40,511 nt of DNA from Acidobacteriota bacterium (GTDB lineage Bacteria; Acidobacteriota; Terriglobia; Acidiferrales; UBA7541), in assembly GCA_018268785.1 (NCBI GenBank), contig JAFDVY010000025.1:1-40511 (forward strand). The letters are read 5' to 3'. The notes beneath the pieces were generated by a model, which was not told the DNA's origin, ran no database searches, and was given only the letters and a program-made list of their open reading frames with translations. How positions within the stretch are numbered: the first letter of the stretch is position 1; each line of letters begins with the position of its first letter. Positions 24,528 through 31,669 of this stretch are shown in pieces. Made by a program: the position numbers and the translations under genes.

Positions 24528-24910
24528 TTGCGGCGGATACAAGCACGTGGGTTGCATACTTAGAAGGCAGCACCGGGGAAGATGTACGGTTGCTGGATGA
24601 AGCGCTGCACAACCGGCGAGTTGCGATGGTACCGGCTGTGTTGACTGAACTACTGAGCGATCCGCAGTTACCGACGGATGTGGCAAAGCTGCTTTGTGGG
24701 ATTCCTCAGATAACAATCGAGACGGGATTTTGGGAACGCGCTGGAGCGTTGCGGGCGAAAGCGCTGGCCAAGCGGCGCAAGGCGAGGCTCGGCGATGCCC
24801 TGATAGCGCAAACATGTCTGGACGGTGGGGTTGCGTTAATAACACGGGACAAAGATTTTCGGACGTTTGTGCAAGGGGCTGGGCTCGCGGCTCTGCCAAA
24901 GCCGATCTGA
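24524..24910 (+). CDS. vapC: PIN-domain toxin, VapC family
   Basis: A 128-residue PIN ribonuclease. The acidic metal site is Asp5 (AADTSTW), Glu42 (LTELLS), Asp91 (LGDALIAQTC) and Asp109 or Asp111 (ITRDKDF). The length is standard for VapC. Such toxins cut tRNA or rRNA to arrest translation; the target here is unknown. It overlaps the antitoxin gene by 4 bases. The stop codon lies inside a hairpin repeat (24901-24926), so that element has been placed across the 3' end of the gene. All catalytic residues are present. Confidence 0.88.
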   Translation: MIAADTSTWVAYLEGSTGEDVRLLDEALHNRRVAMVPAVLTELLSDPQLPTDVAKLLCGIPQITIETGFWERAGALRAKALAKRRKARLGDALIAQTCLDGGVALITRDKDFRTFVQGAGLAALPKPI

Positions 24911-24926
24911 AGATCGGCCACTACAA
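24901..24926 (+). repeat. Short hairpin repeat with CCACTACAA tail, copy 2
   Basis: GCCGATCT (24901-24908), loop GA, AGATCGGC (24911-24918), with the conserved tail CCACTACAA ending at 24926. The stem sequence differs from the copy at 10766 but stays fully paired, and it contains the vapC stop codon. Confidence 0.6.
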
Positions 24927-25448
24927 TCGAGAAACTTCGGAATGTGCTAGCTAAGGTCCCTGCCACTTTCCGACCAAAAAGGGAACAACGGAACGAATCG
25001 AACGAGGAAACTCCAGAGATTTGGAGTCTTTAGATGTTTTTGCTACATATTCGCGGATTGGCGCAGGCGAGGCGAGCGACCTGTTGAGGCGTACAAGAAC
25101 TAAGTCGTGCGTTCTCAACCGAACCAAGAATGTTGTATCAGTTGCGTGAATTGGAATTGGGAATGCACCCAACTTTCCTGCCTGCAAGCGGGGTGTGCGC
25201 GAAGCCAGCGAAATAGCTGCCTCGGGAATCGCCACTTTAATTGAGATACGGAATCTGGAAGCCGGCTTTTTGTGTTGACCGACGCTACGCAGGGAATTTC
25301 CAGATAGCGAAACTGGTCTAGTCAGGAGCAGCAGCCAAGACTGGCGCAGGCTGCGACGGAGGGGTGTGCCCGGAAACGGATGCTGATGCAGGGCTGGACG
25401 GAGAATCGAGATAGAAATAGAAGAATTCAAGGGATGGGAGAAAAAGAA
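24927..25448. other. Gene-free stretch after vapC
   Basis: About 520 bases without a convincing gene. A minus-strand frame stays open but has no recognisable motif and runs on under the next plus-strand gene, so I treat it as a shadow or a long-decayed gene. No tRNA, strong promoter or terminator is evident. Confidence 0.5.
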
Positions 25449-26591
25449 ATGAGAATCAAAACTGTAAGAGTGGGGCTCGGATTGGCGTTCGCGACGATTG
25501 CGTCGCTGGCGCCGGCGAGCTTCGCGCAATATGTGCGGACAGACCTGGCGTCGAATGTGCCGGGAGCAGCGCCCTCGACGGACCAGCAGCACTTGATCAA
25601 TTCGTGGGGGCTGACGGCGCTGCCGACGAGTCCCTTCTGGCTGAGCGATAACGGGTCTGGATTTTCGACGCTGTATACGGGCGCGGGACAACAGATTCCG
25701 CTGTTTGTGAGCATTCCGCCATCGCCCAACAGCGCATCGGGAAGCCTGGGAACGCCGACCGGCACGGTGGGAAACATCAGCCCGAACGCGACGGATTTCA
25801 CGGTAACGGAAAACGGAAAATCAGCGAAGTCGCTTTTTATTTTTGCGACGCTGGACGGCACGATCAGCGCCTGGCATCCAGCGGTGGACGGAATCGTGAC
25901 GGACCCGACGACACACACGTCGTCGAGCCACGCGACGATCATGGCGGACCGCTCGAAAGAAGGCTCGACCTACACGGGGCTGGCAATCGCGGCAAATGAG
26001 AAGGGCGAATTTTTTCTGTTCGCTGCGGACGGCGGACCGAATCGCGCGGTGGACGTGTTCGACAGCAATTTTCAATATGTGCGGTCATTCCGCGACGAAC
26101 GGATTCCGCAAGGTTTTACTACGTATGGAATTCAGGCAATTGATGGAAGGTTGTGGGTGACGTACACGCCGCTCGGCACGGGCCACGGCGGATTCGTGGA
26201 CGTGTTCGATACGGAGGGGCACGTGCGGCGGCACAATGCGTTGCATGGGCCACTCGATTCGCCCTGGGGCATTGCGCTGGCGCCGAAAGATTTTGGGCCG
26301 AAGAGCGGAATGATTCTGGTGAGCAACAATACGCCGAAAGGCCGAATTCTCGCGTTCGAAAAAGACGGGGAGTTTCGAGGATTCCTGCGCGATGCAAAGC
26401 ACAAAGCGATCGTGATCGACAACATCTGGGCAATTCAATTTGGACAGGATGGCGGGCCGAACGGCGCGCACAATCAACTGTTCTTTACGGGCGGACCAAA
26501 CAATTACGGAGACGGCATCTTCGGAATGATCACGTTTGACGGGAAGGCCGGGGACGGTGACAACGACCGGGACGATCATGACGACGAGTAG
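25449..26591 (+). CDS. Secreted TIGR03118-family protein
   Basis: A 380-residue exported protein. The signal peptide spans about 1-26 (VGLGLAFATIASLAP, ending SFA). The mature part has family phrases such as DLASNVPG, HLINSWGLTALPTSPFWLSDNGSG, GTISAWHP, YTGLAIA, LFAADGGPNRAVDVFDSNF, NNTPKGRILAFEKDGEFRGFL and FTGGPNNYGDGIFG. Beta-rich repeats suggest a propeller-like fold. The C-terminus is strongly acidic (DRDDHDDE). TIGR03118 proteins have no established function to my knowledge. GGGAG lies about 9 bases before the chosen ATG. A strong terminator follows, so it is a single-gene transcript. Confidence 0.88.
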   Translation: MRIKTVRVGLGLAFATIASLAPASFAQYVRTDLASNVPGAAPSTDQQHLINSWGLTALPTSPFWLSDNGSGFSTLYTGAGQQIPLFVSIPPSPNSASGSLGTPTGTVGNISPNATDFTVTENGKSAKSLFIFATLDGTISAWHPAVDGIVTDPTTHTSSSHATIMADRSKEGSTYTGLAIAANEKGEFFLFAADGGPNRAVDVFDSNFQYVRSFRDERIPQGFTTYGIQAIDGRLWVTYTPLGTGHGGFVDVFDTEGHVRRHNALHGPLDSPWGIALAPKDFGPKSGMILVSNNTPKGRILAFEKDGEFRGFLRDAKHKAIVIDNIWAIQFGQDGGPNGAHNQLFFTGGPNNYGDGIFGMITFDGKAGDGDNDRDDHDDE

Positions 26592-26619
26592 GAATTTGGA
26601 CTGAAGGTCAGGGTGGTTT

Positions 26620-26656
26620 GCCCGCTCCGGTTCTCACCGGGGCGGGCAATTTTCTT
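26620..26656 (+). terminator. Strong rho-independent terminator
   Basis: A 12-bp stem with one G-T pair (GCCCGCTCCGGT and ACCGGGGCGGGC) around loop TCTC is followed by AATTTTCTT. It lies 28 bases after the TIGR03118 gene and just before the end of the convergent DinB gene. Confidence 0.85.
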
Positions 26657-26664
26657 GGGAGCGG

Positions 26665-27177
26665 CTACGAACGCAAATCGGACCAGATTTTAGCGAGGTG
26701 GTGGTCGTCGTGTTCGGCTACGAAGTAGAGGTGGTCGACTAGGCGCATGGGCTGTTTGAGGCGCGGGTGGATGAGCGCCTGAGCAAACTGTTCGGGGCGG
26801 AGCGTGGCGAGTTTTTCCGCGAGTGCGGTTCGGGCCGACCGGAAATCCCTTAGCAGATCGGAACTGTTTCGGGCATTGTGATTGGCTTCGTGGGTTTTGC
26901 GGTTTTGCAGGTCGGCTGGCGAAAGATCTTTCTTGCTCTGGATGAAATCGTCGACGCGGGCGCTCCAGAGCGGCTCCAAGTCCAACAAGTGTCCGAGTTG
27001 CTCCTGCGCGGACCATTTTTCCTTGTTGCGGCGAATCAATAGATGGTGAGGCCGATCGCGAAGGAGCTCCTCGATGCGCGCGGGAGTGCCGCGAAGGCGG
27101 ATGCAAAGATTGGGGTAAAGATCGGCGGAAAAGGAAAATCCAAATTTGCGCTCGAACCATTGGGTGGTGTTGGACAT
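26665..27177 (-). CDS. DinB-family protein
   Basis: A 170-residue four-helix DinB/YfiT-like protein. EKWSAQEQLGHLLDLEPLW holds the first metal His in the usual W-S-x-x-x-x-x-G-H-L context, and the C-terminal FVAEHDDHHLAKI provides the other two His ligands (HDxHH pattern). DinB-like proteins bind a divalent metal and many are thiol transferases; the substrate is unknown here. It follows the small zinc-binding ORF on the same strand by 99 bases. Confidence 0.85.
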   Translation of the reverse strand: MSNTTQWFERKFGFSFSADLYPNLCIRLRGTPARIEELLRDRPHHLLIRRNKEKWSAQEQLGHLLDLEPLWSARVDDFIQSKKDLSPADLQNRKTHEANHNARNSSDLLRDFRSARTALAEKLATLRPEQFAQALIHPRLKQPMRLVDHLYFVAEHDDHHLAKIWSDLRS

Positions 27178-27276
27178 GAGAGGATTTTAGACGGGCGCGG
27201 GCTGTATTCAGAGAAGGTCGAAGAGAGCACACACTTTCCGCGACTGACAAATTGGACCTTCTGGGCGCGCCAGCCG

Positions 27277-27483
27277 CTAGCCTTCGCCACCTTCTTCGCC
27301 GGGCTCGACTCCGCAGGCGTGCCACTCTTCGTCTTCAAAGTGCGCGATGCAGAACCAGCGCTCGCAGCGGTCGCAAAAGGCAATGGCGGTTTCATCGCAC
27401 GGCTCATCCATCGGAGATACAGCTTGGCAGGCGGATTGGGGTTGTTCCTCGTGGAGAGGTTCCCTAGCTGGTTGAGGTTTCAT
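27277..27483 (-). CDS. Small AN1-like zinc-binding protein
   Basis: A 68-residue acidic protein with a compact cluster of possible zinc ligands: Cys37, Cys40, Cys45, His48, His55 and Cys57 in FCDRCERWFCIAHF and EWHACG. The spacing C-X4-C-X2-H-X6-H-X-C is close to the second half of an AN1 zinc finger (C-X4-C-X2-H-X5-H-X-C). The N-terminal 30 residues are polar and the tail is Glu/Gly-rich. No ribosome binding site decides the start. It lies upstream of the DinB gene. Treated as real because of the ordered Cys/His pattern. Confidence 0.55.
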   Translation of the reverse strand: MKPQPAREPLHEEQPQSACQAVSPMDEPCDETAIAFCDRCERWFCIAHFEDEEWHACGVEPGEEGGEG

Positions 27484-27540
27484 GAGGCACCTCGCTTGGG
27501 CGGATTGTACGCTTTGCGGAAGAATTAGGAAGGGAAAAAA

Positions 27541-27580
27541 CGGCAGAAAAAGCAGATCCGTCGCTTCCGTTCAGGATGAG
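27541..27580 (-). repeat. Intergenic repeat-like motif in a gene-free stretch
   Basis: On the minus strand the segment reads CATCCTGAACGGAAGCGACG and then GGATCTGCTTTTTC. It resembles the short CATCCTGAGCGAAGCGAAGG-type motif I recall scattered between genes in many bacterial genomes. The whole gap 27484-27785 has no gene I can support. Confidence 0.4.
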
Positions 27581-27785
27581 ATGAGACTGGGGCCGCCAGG
27601 CGGGGCCACAAGTTGGATGGCTGGGCAGGGTGTGTTACGCTTTCTGCGCGCAAAACTGACCCGGCAAGGCGCCTCGCAAGTCCCAGCGTAGCGACTCTCT
27701 TCCTCCAGTTCTCTTCTGACCCAGCGGGAGGGAAAGGTATCTTCGCTTGCAGAGCCGGCAGATTCCCGAGGAATAGACGAAGGAC

Positions 27786-28658
27786 ATGGCAGGAAGACCC
27801 GCAATCCAAAAGACGGAAAAAGAGCCGGTGGAGATCAAACTGGCGCACTCGCCGGACTCCGACGACGCGTTTATGTTTTACGCGCTGGCGACCCACAAGC
27901 TGGCGACGCCCGGCTACAAATACACGCACATTCTGAGCGACATACAGACGCTGAATGAAGCGGCGCTGGCGGAAACATATGACGTGACGGCGGTGAGCTT
28001 CGCGGCGTATCCCTCGATTCGCGACAAGTACGTGCTGCTCGATTGCGGAGCGAGTTTTGGCGAAGGTTATGGGCCGATCGTGGTGTCGGCAAAATCCTTG
28101 AAAAAAGAAGACATCAAGGGCAAGCGGATCGGCGTGCCCGGCCTGAAGACAACTGCATATTTGTCATTGAAATTGTACGAGCCGGATTTTGAAGCGGTGG
28201 TGATGCCGTTCGACAAGATTCTGGACGCGGTACAGAACGAATTGGTCGAGGCGGGGCTGCTGATTCATGAAGGGCAACTGATGTATCCGCAGATGGGTCT
28301 GCACAAGGTGATCGATCTCGGCGTGTGGTGGCAGGAGATTACCGGGCTGCCGCTGCCCTTGGGCGGAAACGCGGTGAAGAAATCGATTGGGCCGGAAATG
28401 GGGCGGCTGATCGCGAAAACGATTCGCGAAAGCGTCGAGTATGGGCTTGAGCATCGCGACGACGCGCTGAAGTATGCAATGCAGTTTGCGCGGGACATGG
28501 AGACGGAACTGGCGGACCAGTTTGTCGGAATGTATGTAAACAAATGGACGTTGGGCTACGGCGAAAAAGGAAAAGCGGCAGTGACGGAGTTGATCCAGCG
28601 CGGTACGAAAGCAGGACTTTTGCCTGGTCCGGCGAAGATTGAATTCCTGAGCGAGTAG
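27786..28658 (+). CDS. mqnD: MqnA/MqnD-family enzyme, probable 1,4-dihydroxy-6-naphthoate synthase
   Basis: A 290-residue protein with the periplasmic-binding-protein fold of the futalosine menaquinone pathway. HSPDSDDAFMFYAL at the N-terminus corresponds to the YSPCPNDTFIFxAL of MqnD. Internal signatures are DVTAVSFAAYP, IGVPGLKTTAYLSL, GLLIHEGQLMYPQMGLHKVIDLGVWW and ITGLPLPLGGNAV. MqnD turns cyclic dehypoxanthinylfutalosine into 1,4-dihydroxy-6-naphthoate. No signal peptide is present, which argues against a transport binding protein. GAAGGA precedes the ATG. MqnA (chorismate dehydratase) is the main alternative, but the WW-x-x-x-TGLPLPLGG motif favours MqnD. No other mqn gene is in the window. 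Confidence 0.8.
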   Translation: MAGRPAIQKTEKEPVEIKLAHSPDSDDAFMFYALATHKLATPGYKYTHILSDIQTLNEAALAETYDVTAVSFAAYPSIRDKYVLLDCGASFGEGYGPIVVSAKSLKKEDIKGKRIGVPGLKTTAYLSLKLYEPDFEAVVMPFDKILDAVQNELVEAGLLIHEGQLMYPQMGLHKVIDLGVWWQEITGLPLPLGGNAVKKSIGPEMGRLIAKTIRESVEYGLEHRDDALKYAMQFARDMETELADQFVGMYVNKWTLGYGEKGKAAVTELIQRGTKAGLLPGPAKIEFLSE

Positions 28659-28742
28659 CAAAGCTCATTTCCCGCAGCAGGTTCACACCACTTAAAACTA
28701 GAAACGGAATCGCAGGCTGCAAGAGGGCCAGACTGGCGCGTC

Positions 28743-28771
28743 TTGACGGAGCGTTTCTGATGACTTAGTGT
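28743..28771 (+). promoter_or_regulatory. Candidate ggt promoter
   Basis: TTGACG (28743-28748) and a weak TAGTGT (28766-28771) are spaced by 17 bases. The start of transcription would be about 6 bases before the ATG at 28784, leaving no room for a normal ribosome binding site. Confidence 0.35.
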
Positions 28772-28783
28772 TTTTGCTCTACC

Positions 28784-30583
28784 ATGAAAAACACCTCCTT
28801 GCTCCGTGTGTGCGTTTCCCTGCTTACATTGATTTTTCCGCTAACCGTTTCTACGTTTGCGCAGAATGCCGCAGAGTACCGCGAGCGCGCGGAAACTGAG
28901 AAAGGCTGGCCAAAGCAGGCGGTGCGCGCGGCGCATGGAATGGTGGCCACGGATGAAGAGCTGGCTTCGCGGGCGGGTGTGGAGATTCTGCAAAAGGGAG
29001 GGAACGCTGTAGACGCGGCGGTGGCAACGGCGTTTGCGCTTGCCGTGGTGGAACCGGCGGCGGGAAACATCGGCGGCGGCGGATTCATGCTGGTGCGGCT
29101 GGCCGATGGGCGTACGAACTTTTTCGATTACCGCGAAGTGGCGCCGGGCAAAGCGACGCGCAACATGTATATCGGCGCGGATGGAAAGCTCGATCCCGAA
29201 GCTTCGACGATCGGATACAAATCGGTGGCGGTGCCGGGAACGGTTGCGGGACTTGAGCTGGCGCTGAAAACGTACGGGACGATGAAACTGGCGGACGTGA
29301 TGGCGCCGGCGATTCGTTTGGCGGAACAGGGATTTGCGGTCAGTGCGAAATTGGCTTCGGAATTTGCGGAAGAGCGGGGGGACTTGCAACGGTTTTCTAT
29401 TTCGCGTCGGATATTTTTGAAAGACGGCGCGATGTACAGCGCCGGCGACACGCTGAAACAGCCGGAACTTGCGGCGACGCTGAAGCGCATTGCGAAAATC
29501 GGCGCAGCGGATTTTTATCGCGGCGAGACGGCGCACCTGATCGCGCGGGACATGGAGCAACTTGGCGGGCTGATTACGCTGGAGGATTTGGCGAATTATC
29601 AGCCGAAGGTGCGGGAGGTGTTGCACGCACACTATGAGATTGATGGGCACAAATGGGATGTGCTCGCTCCGCCACCGCCGAGCTCGGGAGGAGTTGCGGT
29701 CATCGAAGCATTAAACATGCTGGATGGCTTGCCGCTAAAAGGATGGAACGATGCGCAGAGTGTTCACCTGATGGTGGAAGTGATGCGGCGGGTGTTTGCC
29801 GATCGCGCGGCATATCTGGCCGATCCGGATTATGCGAAAGTGCCGGTGGATGGGCTGACGAGTCCGTGCTATGCGAAGGAATTGCGCGCGACGATTGACG
29901 CGGCGCACGCGTCGTCGAGCAAAACGATTCAGGCTGGGCAGCCGCACGTTTGTGGAGTGGAAGCGAGTATTGCCGCGCCGCGGGAAATCAGTTTGAACGA
30001 TGGGCCGCACACGACACATTTTTCCGTGGTGGACGCGGCGGGAAACGCAGTGGCGAGCACATTTACATTGAACAACAGCTATGGATCGCATGTCACTTCG
30101 AGCGCTGGATTCTTACTGAACGATGAAATGGACGATTTCACGACGCAGCCGGGAGTCCCCAACGCACTGTTCGGGCTGATTCAGTCCGATGCGAACGCAA
30201 TTGCGCCGGGGCACCGGCCGTTGAGTTCGATGACGCCGACAATTCTGGTGCGCGATGGAAAATTGAGTTTTGTGACGGGCTCGCCGGGTGGGCCGCGGAT
30301 TATTTCTGCGGTGTTGCTGACGGTGGTGAACTGGATGCGGCTTGGAATGGAAGCGCAAGCGGCTATCAACGCGCCGCGGTTCCATCATCAATGGCTGCCG
30401 GACCGGATTGTGCTGGAGAATCAGATTTCGCCACTGGTGCAGCACGCGCTGGATGCGATGGGGCACACGACTCGAAAAATCGGGCACATAGGCCTGGTGA
30501 ATGCGATCGGAATAGACGTTGCGACTGGAGAACGCCTCGGCGCAGCGGACCCGCGTGACGAGGGTTCGGCCGTGGGATACTAA
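28784..30583 (+). CDS. ggt: Gamma-glutamyltranspeptidase
   Basis: A 599-residue exported Ntn-hydrolase that cleaves gamma-glutamyl bonds, as in glutathione. The signal peptide spans about 1-26 (VCVSLLTLIFPLTVSTFA). The large-subunit motif MVATDEELASRAGVEILQKGGNAVDAAVA is followed by EPAAGNIGGGGFML, with the substrate-binding Arg in FDYREVAP. Autoprocessing would occur before Thr410 in GPHTTHFSVVD, which becomes the nucleophile of the small subunit. GFLLNDEMDDF and SSMTPTI complete the active site. The length is standard. The TIM-barrel gene follows 36 bases downstream and may be co-transcribed. Confidence 0.95.
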   Translation: MKNTSLLRVCVSLLTLIFPLTVSTFAQNAAEYRERAETEKGWPKQAVRAAHGMVATDEELASRAGVEILQKGGNAVDAAVATAFALAVVEPAAGNIGGGGFMLVRLADGRTNFFDYREVAPGKATRNMYIGADGKLDPEASTIGYKSVAVPGTVAGLELALKTYGTMKLADVMAPAIRLAEQGFAVSAKLASEFAEERGDLQRFSISRRIFLKDGAMYSAGDTLKQPELAATLKRIAKIGAADFYRGETAHLIARDMEQLGGLITLEDLANYQPKVREVLHAHYEIDGHKWDVLAPPPPSSGGVAVIEALNMLDGLPLKGWNDAQSVHLMVEVMRRVFADRAAYLADPDYAKVPVDGLTSPCYAKELRATIDAAHASSSKTIQAGQPHVCGVEASIAAPREISLNDGPHTTHFSVVDAAGNAVASTFTLNNSYGSHVTSSAGFLLNDEMDDFTTQPGVPNALFGLIQSDANAIAPGHRPLSSMTPTILVRDGKLSFVTGSPGGPRIISAVLLTVVNWMRLGMEAQAAINAPRFHHQWLPDRIVLENQISPLVQHALDAMGHTTRKIGHIGLVNAIGIDVATGERLGAADPRDEGSAVGY

Positions 30584-30619
30584 GGGCTCAGCTACTTCAA
30601 GGAAGCCCAGACTCTGCGC

Positions 30620-31480
30620 ATGGAACGAATCCTATCTACTTACCTGTCTGTTTCCCGAAAATTGACGCCGGAATTCCTTTCGTTGGCCGCGGAGAATGGA
30701 TTTTCCGCGGTGGAAGTGTTTTGTTCGCGCGCACACTTTGATTATGGATCGAAACAGGAGATACAGGCGCTCAAAGGAATGTTGGAACACCACAAGCTCA
30801 AACTCGCCTCGTTGCACGCTCCAACGAGCAAGGACACGAGCGCAATGCGAGAAAGCGGCATTCCGCTTTCGGTGTGCGAAGCGGAACGCGTGCGCCGCAT
30901 CGAGGCGATGGACGAGTTCAAGCGCGCGATTGACGTGGCGGAAGAACTTCCTTTCCCGCGAATGGTGATCCACATGGGCGGTTCACGCGAATCGGCGGAC
31001 CCGCGAAAGCGCGATGCCGCATTCAGCACGCTGGAACATCTTGTGCTTCACGCAAAGCATGTAGGCGTGACACTGTGCGTGGAAAATACTGTGAGTGAAA
31101 TGGGCCAGCCGGCGTATCTGCGTGCGTTCGTGGAGGAAACGCGGCTGACTGGTTTGCGATTTAATTTTGACATTGGGCACGCCCATTTGGGCGACGGCGC
31201 GGAATCGGGACGAGTTACCAAGGCGTTTGAACCGATGCGCGATCTCGTCGCGAGCGTACATCTCCACGATAATCACGGGGAGAAAGACGAGCACCTGCTG
31301 CCCTATGAGGGCTCCATCGATTGGGAAAGCGCGATTCCCCTGCTCAAAGCAACTCCAGAAAAGAATCTTGCCATCACGCTCGAACTGAAGGAAAAGGGCG
31401 GCGCTGACGCGCCTGCTATGTCCGAACAAATTGCCGCGGCACGAACTGGGATGGATCGCTTTGAAAAGGCGTGGAACTAA
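30620..31480 (+). CDS. Sugar phosphate isomerase/epimerase-like TIM-barrel protein
   Basis: A 286-residue protein of the xylose-isomerase-like AP endonuclease 2 superfamily. VEVFCSRAHFDYG lies near the N-terminus and LASLHAP follows. Likely metal ligands are Glu in CVENTVS (about 154), Asp and His in FDIGHAHL (about 187-191), His in VHLHDNHG, and Glu in ITLELKEKG. No transporter or dehydrogenase neighbours define the substrate. Endonuclease IV is unlikely because its full set of metal ligands is not present. It may be co-transcribed with ggt. Confidence 0.8.
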   Translation: MERILSTYLSVSRKLTPEFLSLAAENGFSAVEVFCSRAHFDYGSKQEIQALKGMLEHHKLKLASLHAPTSKDTSAMRESGIPLSVCEAERVRRIEAMDEFKRAIDVAEELPFPRMVIHMGGSRESADPRKRDAAFSTLEHLVLHAKHVGVTLCVENTVSEMGQPAYLRAFVEETRLTGLRFNFDIGHAHLGDGAESGRVTKAFEPMRDLVASVHLHDNHGEKDEHLLPYEGSIDWESAIPLLKATPEKNLAITLELKEKGGADAPAMSEQIAAARTGMDRFEKAWN

Positions 31481-31498
31481 ACTTGCACTATTCCAGGC

Positions 31499-31669
31499 AT
31501 GCGCGAAATGGAGATTTCTGACTTCAAGAAAAACTGCTCGAAGATCTTGCGAGATTTGCAAAATACTGGAGAAAAGTTGCGAATCGTTTGCCAGGGCGAG
31601 GTATTGGTCGTGATCATACCTAGGCACTTGGAAGCTGCTTCCGATAGCTTTCAGAAACCAGCCGGGTGC
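31499..31669 (+). pseudogene. Orphan Phd/YefM-type antitoxin fragment
   Basis: About 45-55 residues resemble a Phd/YefM antitoxin N-terminus: EISDFKKNCSKILRDLQNTGE and then LRIVCQGEVLVVIIP, the usual helix-strand-strand with a basic turn. The reading frame then has no natural end and continues antisense into the 3' part of the amidase gene as far as 32029. No toxin gene follows. Most likely the antitoxin 3' end and its toxin were lost by a deletion or rearrangement at about 31650. A short working antitoxin overlapping the amidase tail cannot be excluded. Confidence 0.6.

Noticed and set aside
24951..25691. Minus-strand frame of 246 codons
   Set aside because: It overlaps the TIGR03118 gene and its signal peptide and shows no recognisable domain; the non-overlapping part might be decayed coding sequence but cannot be supported.
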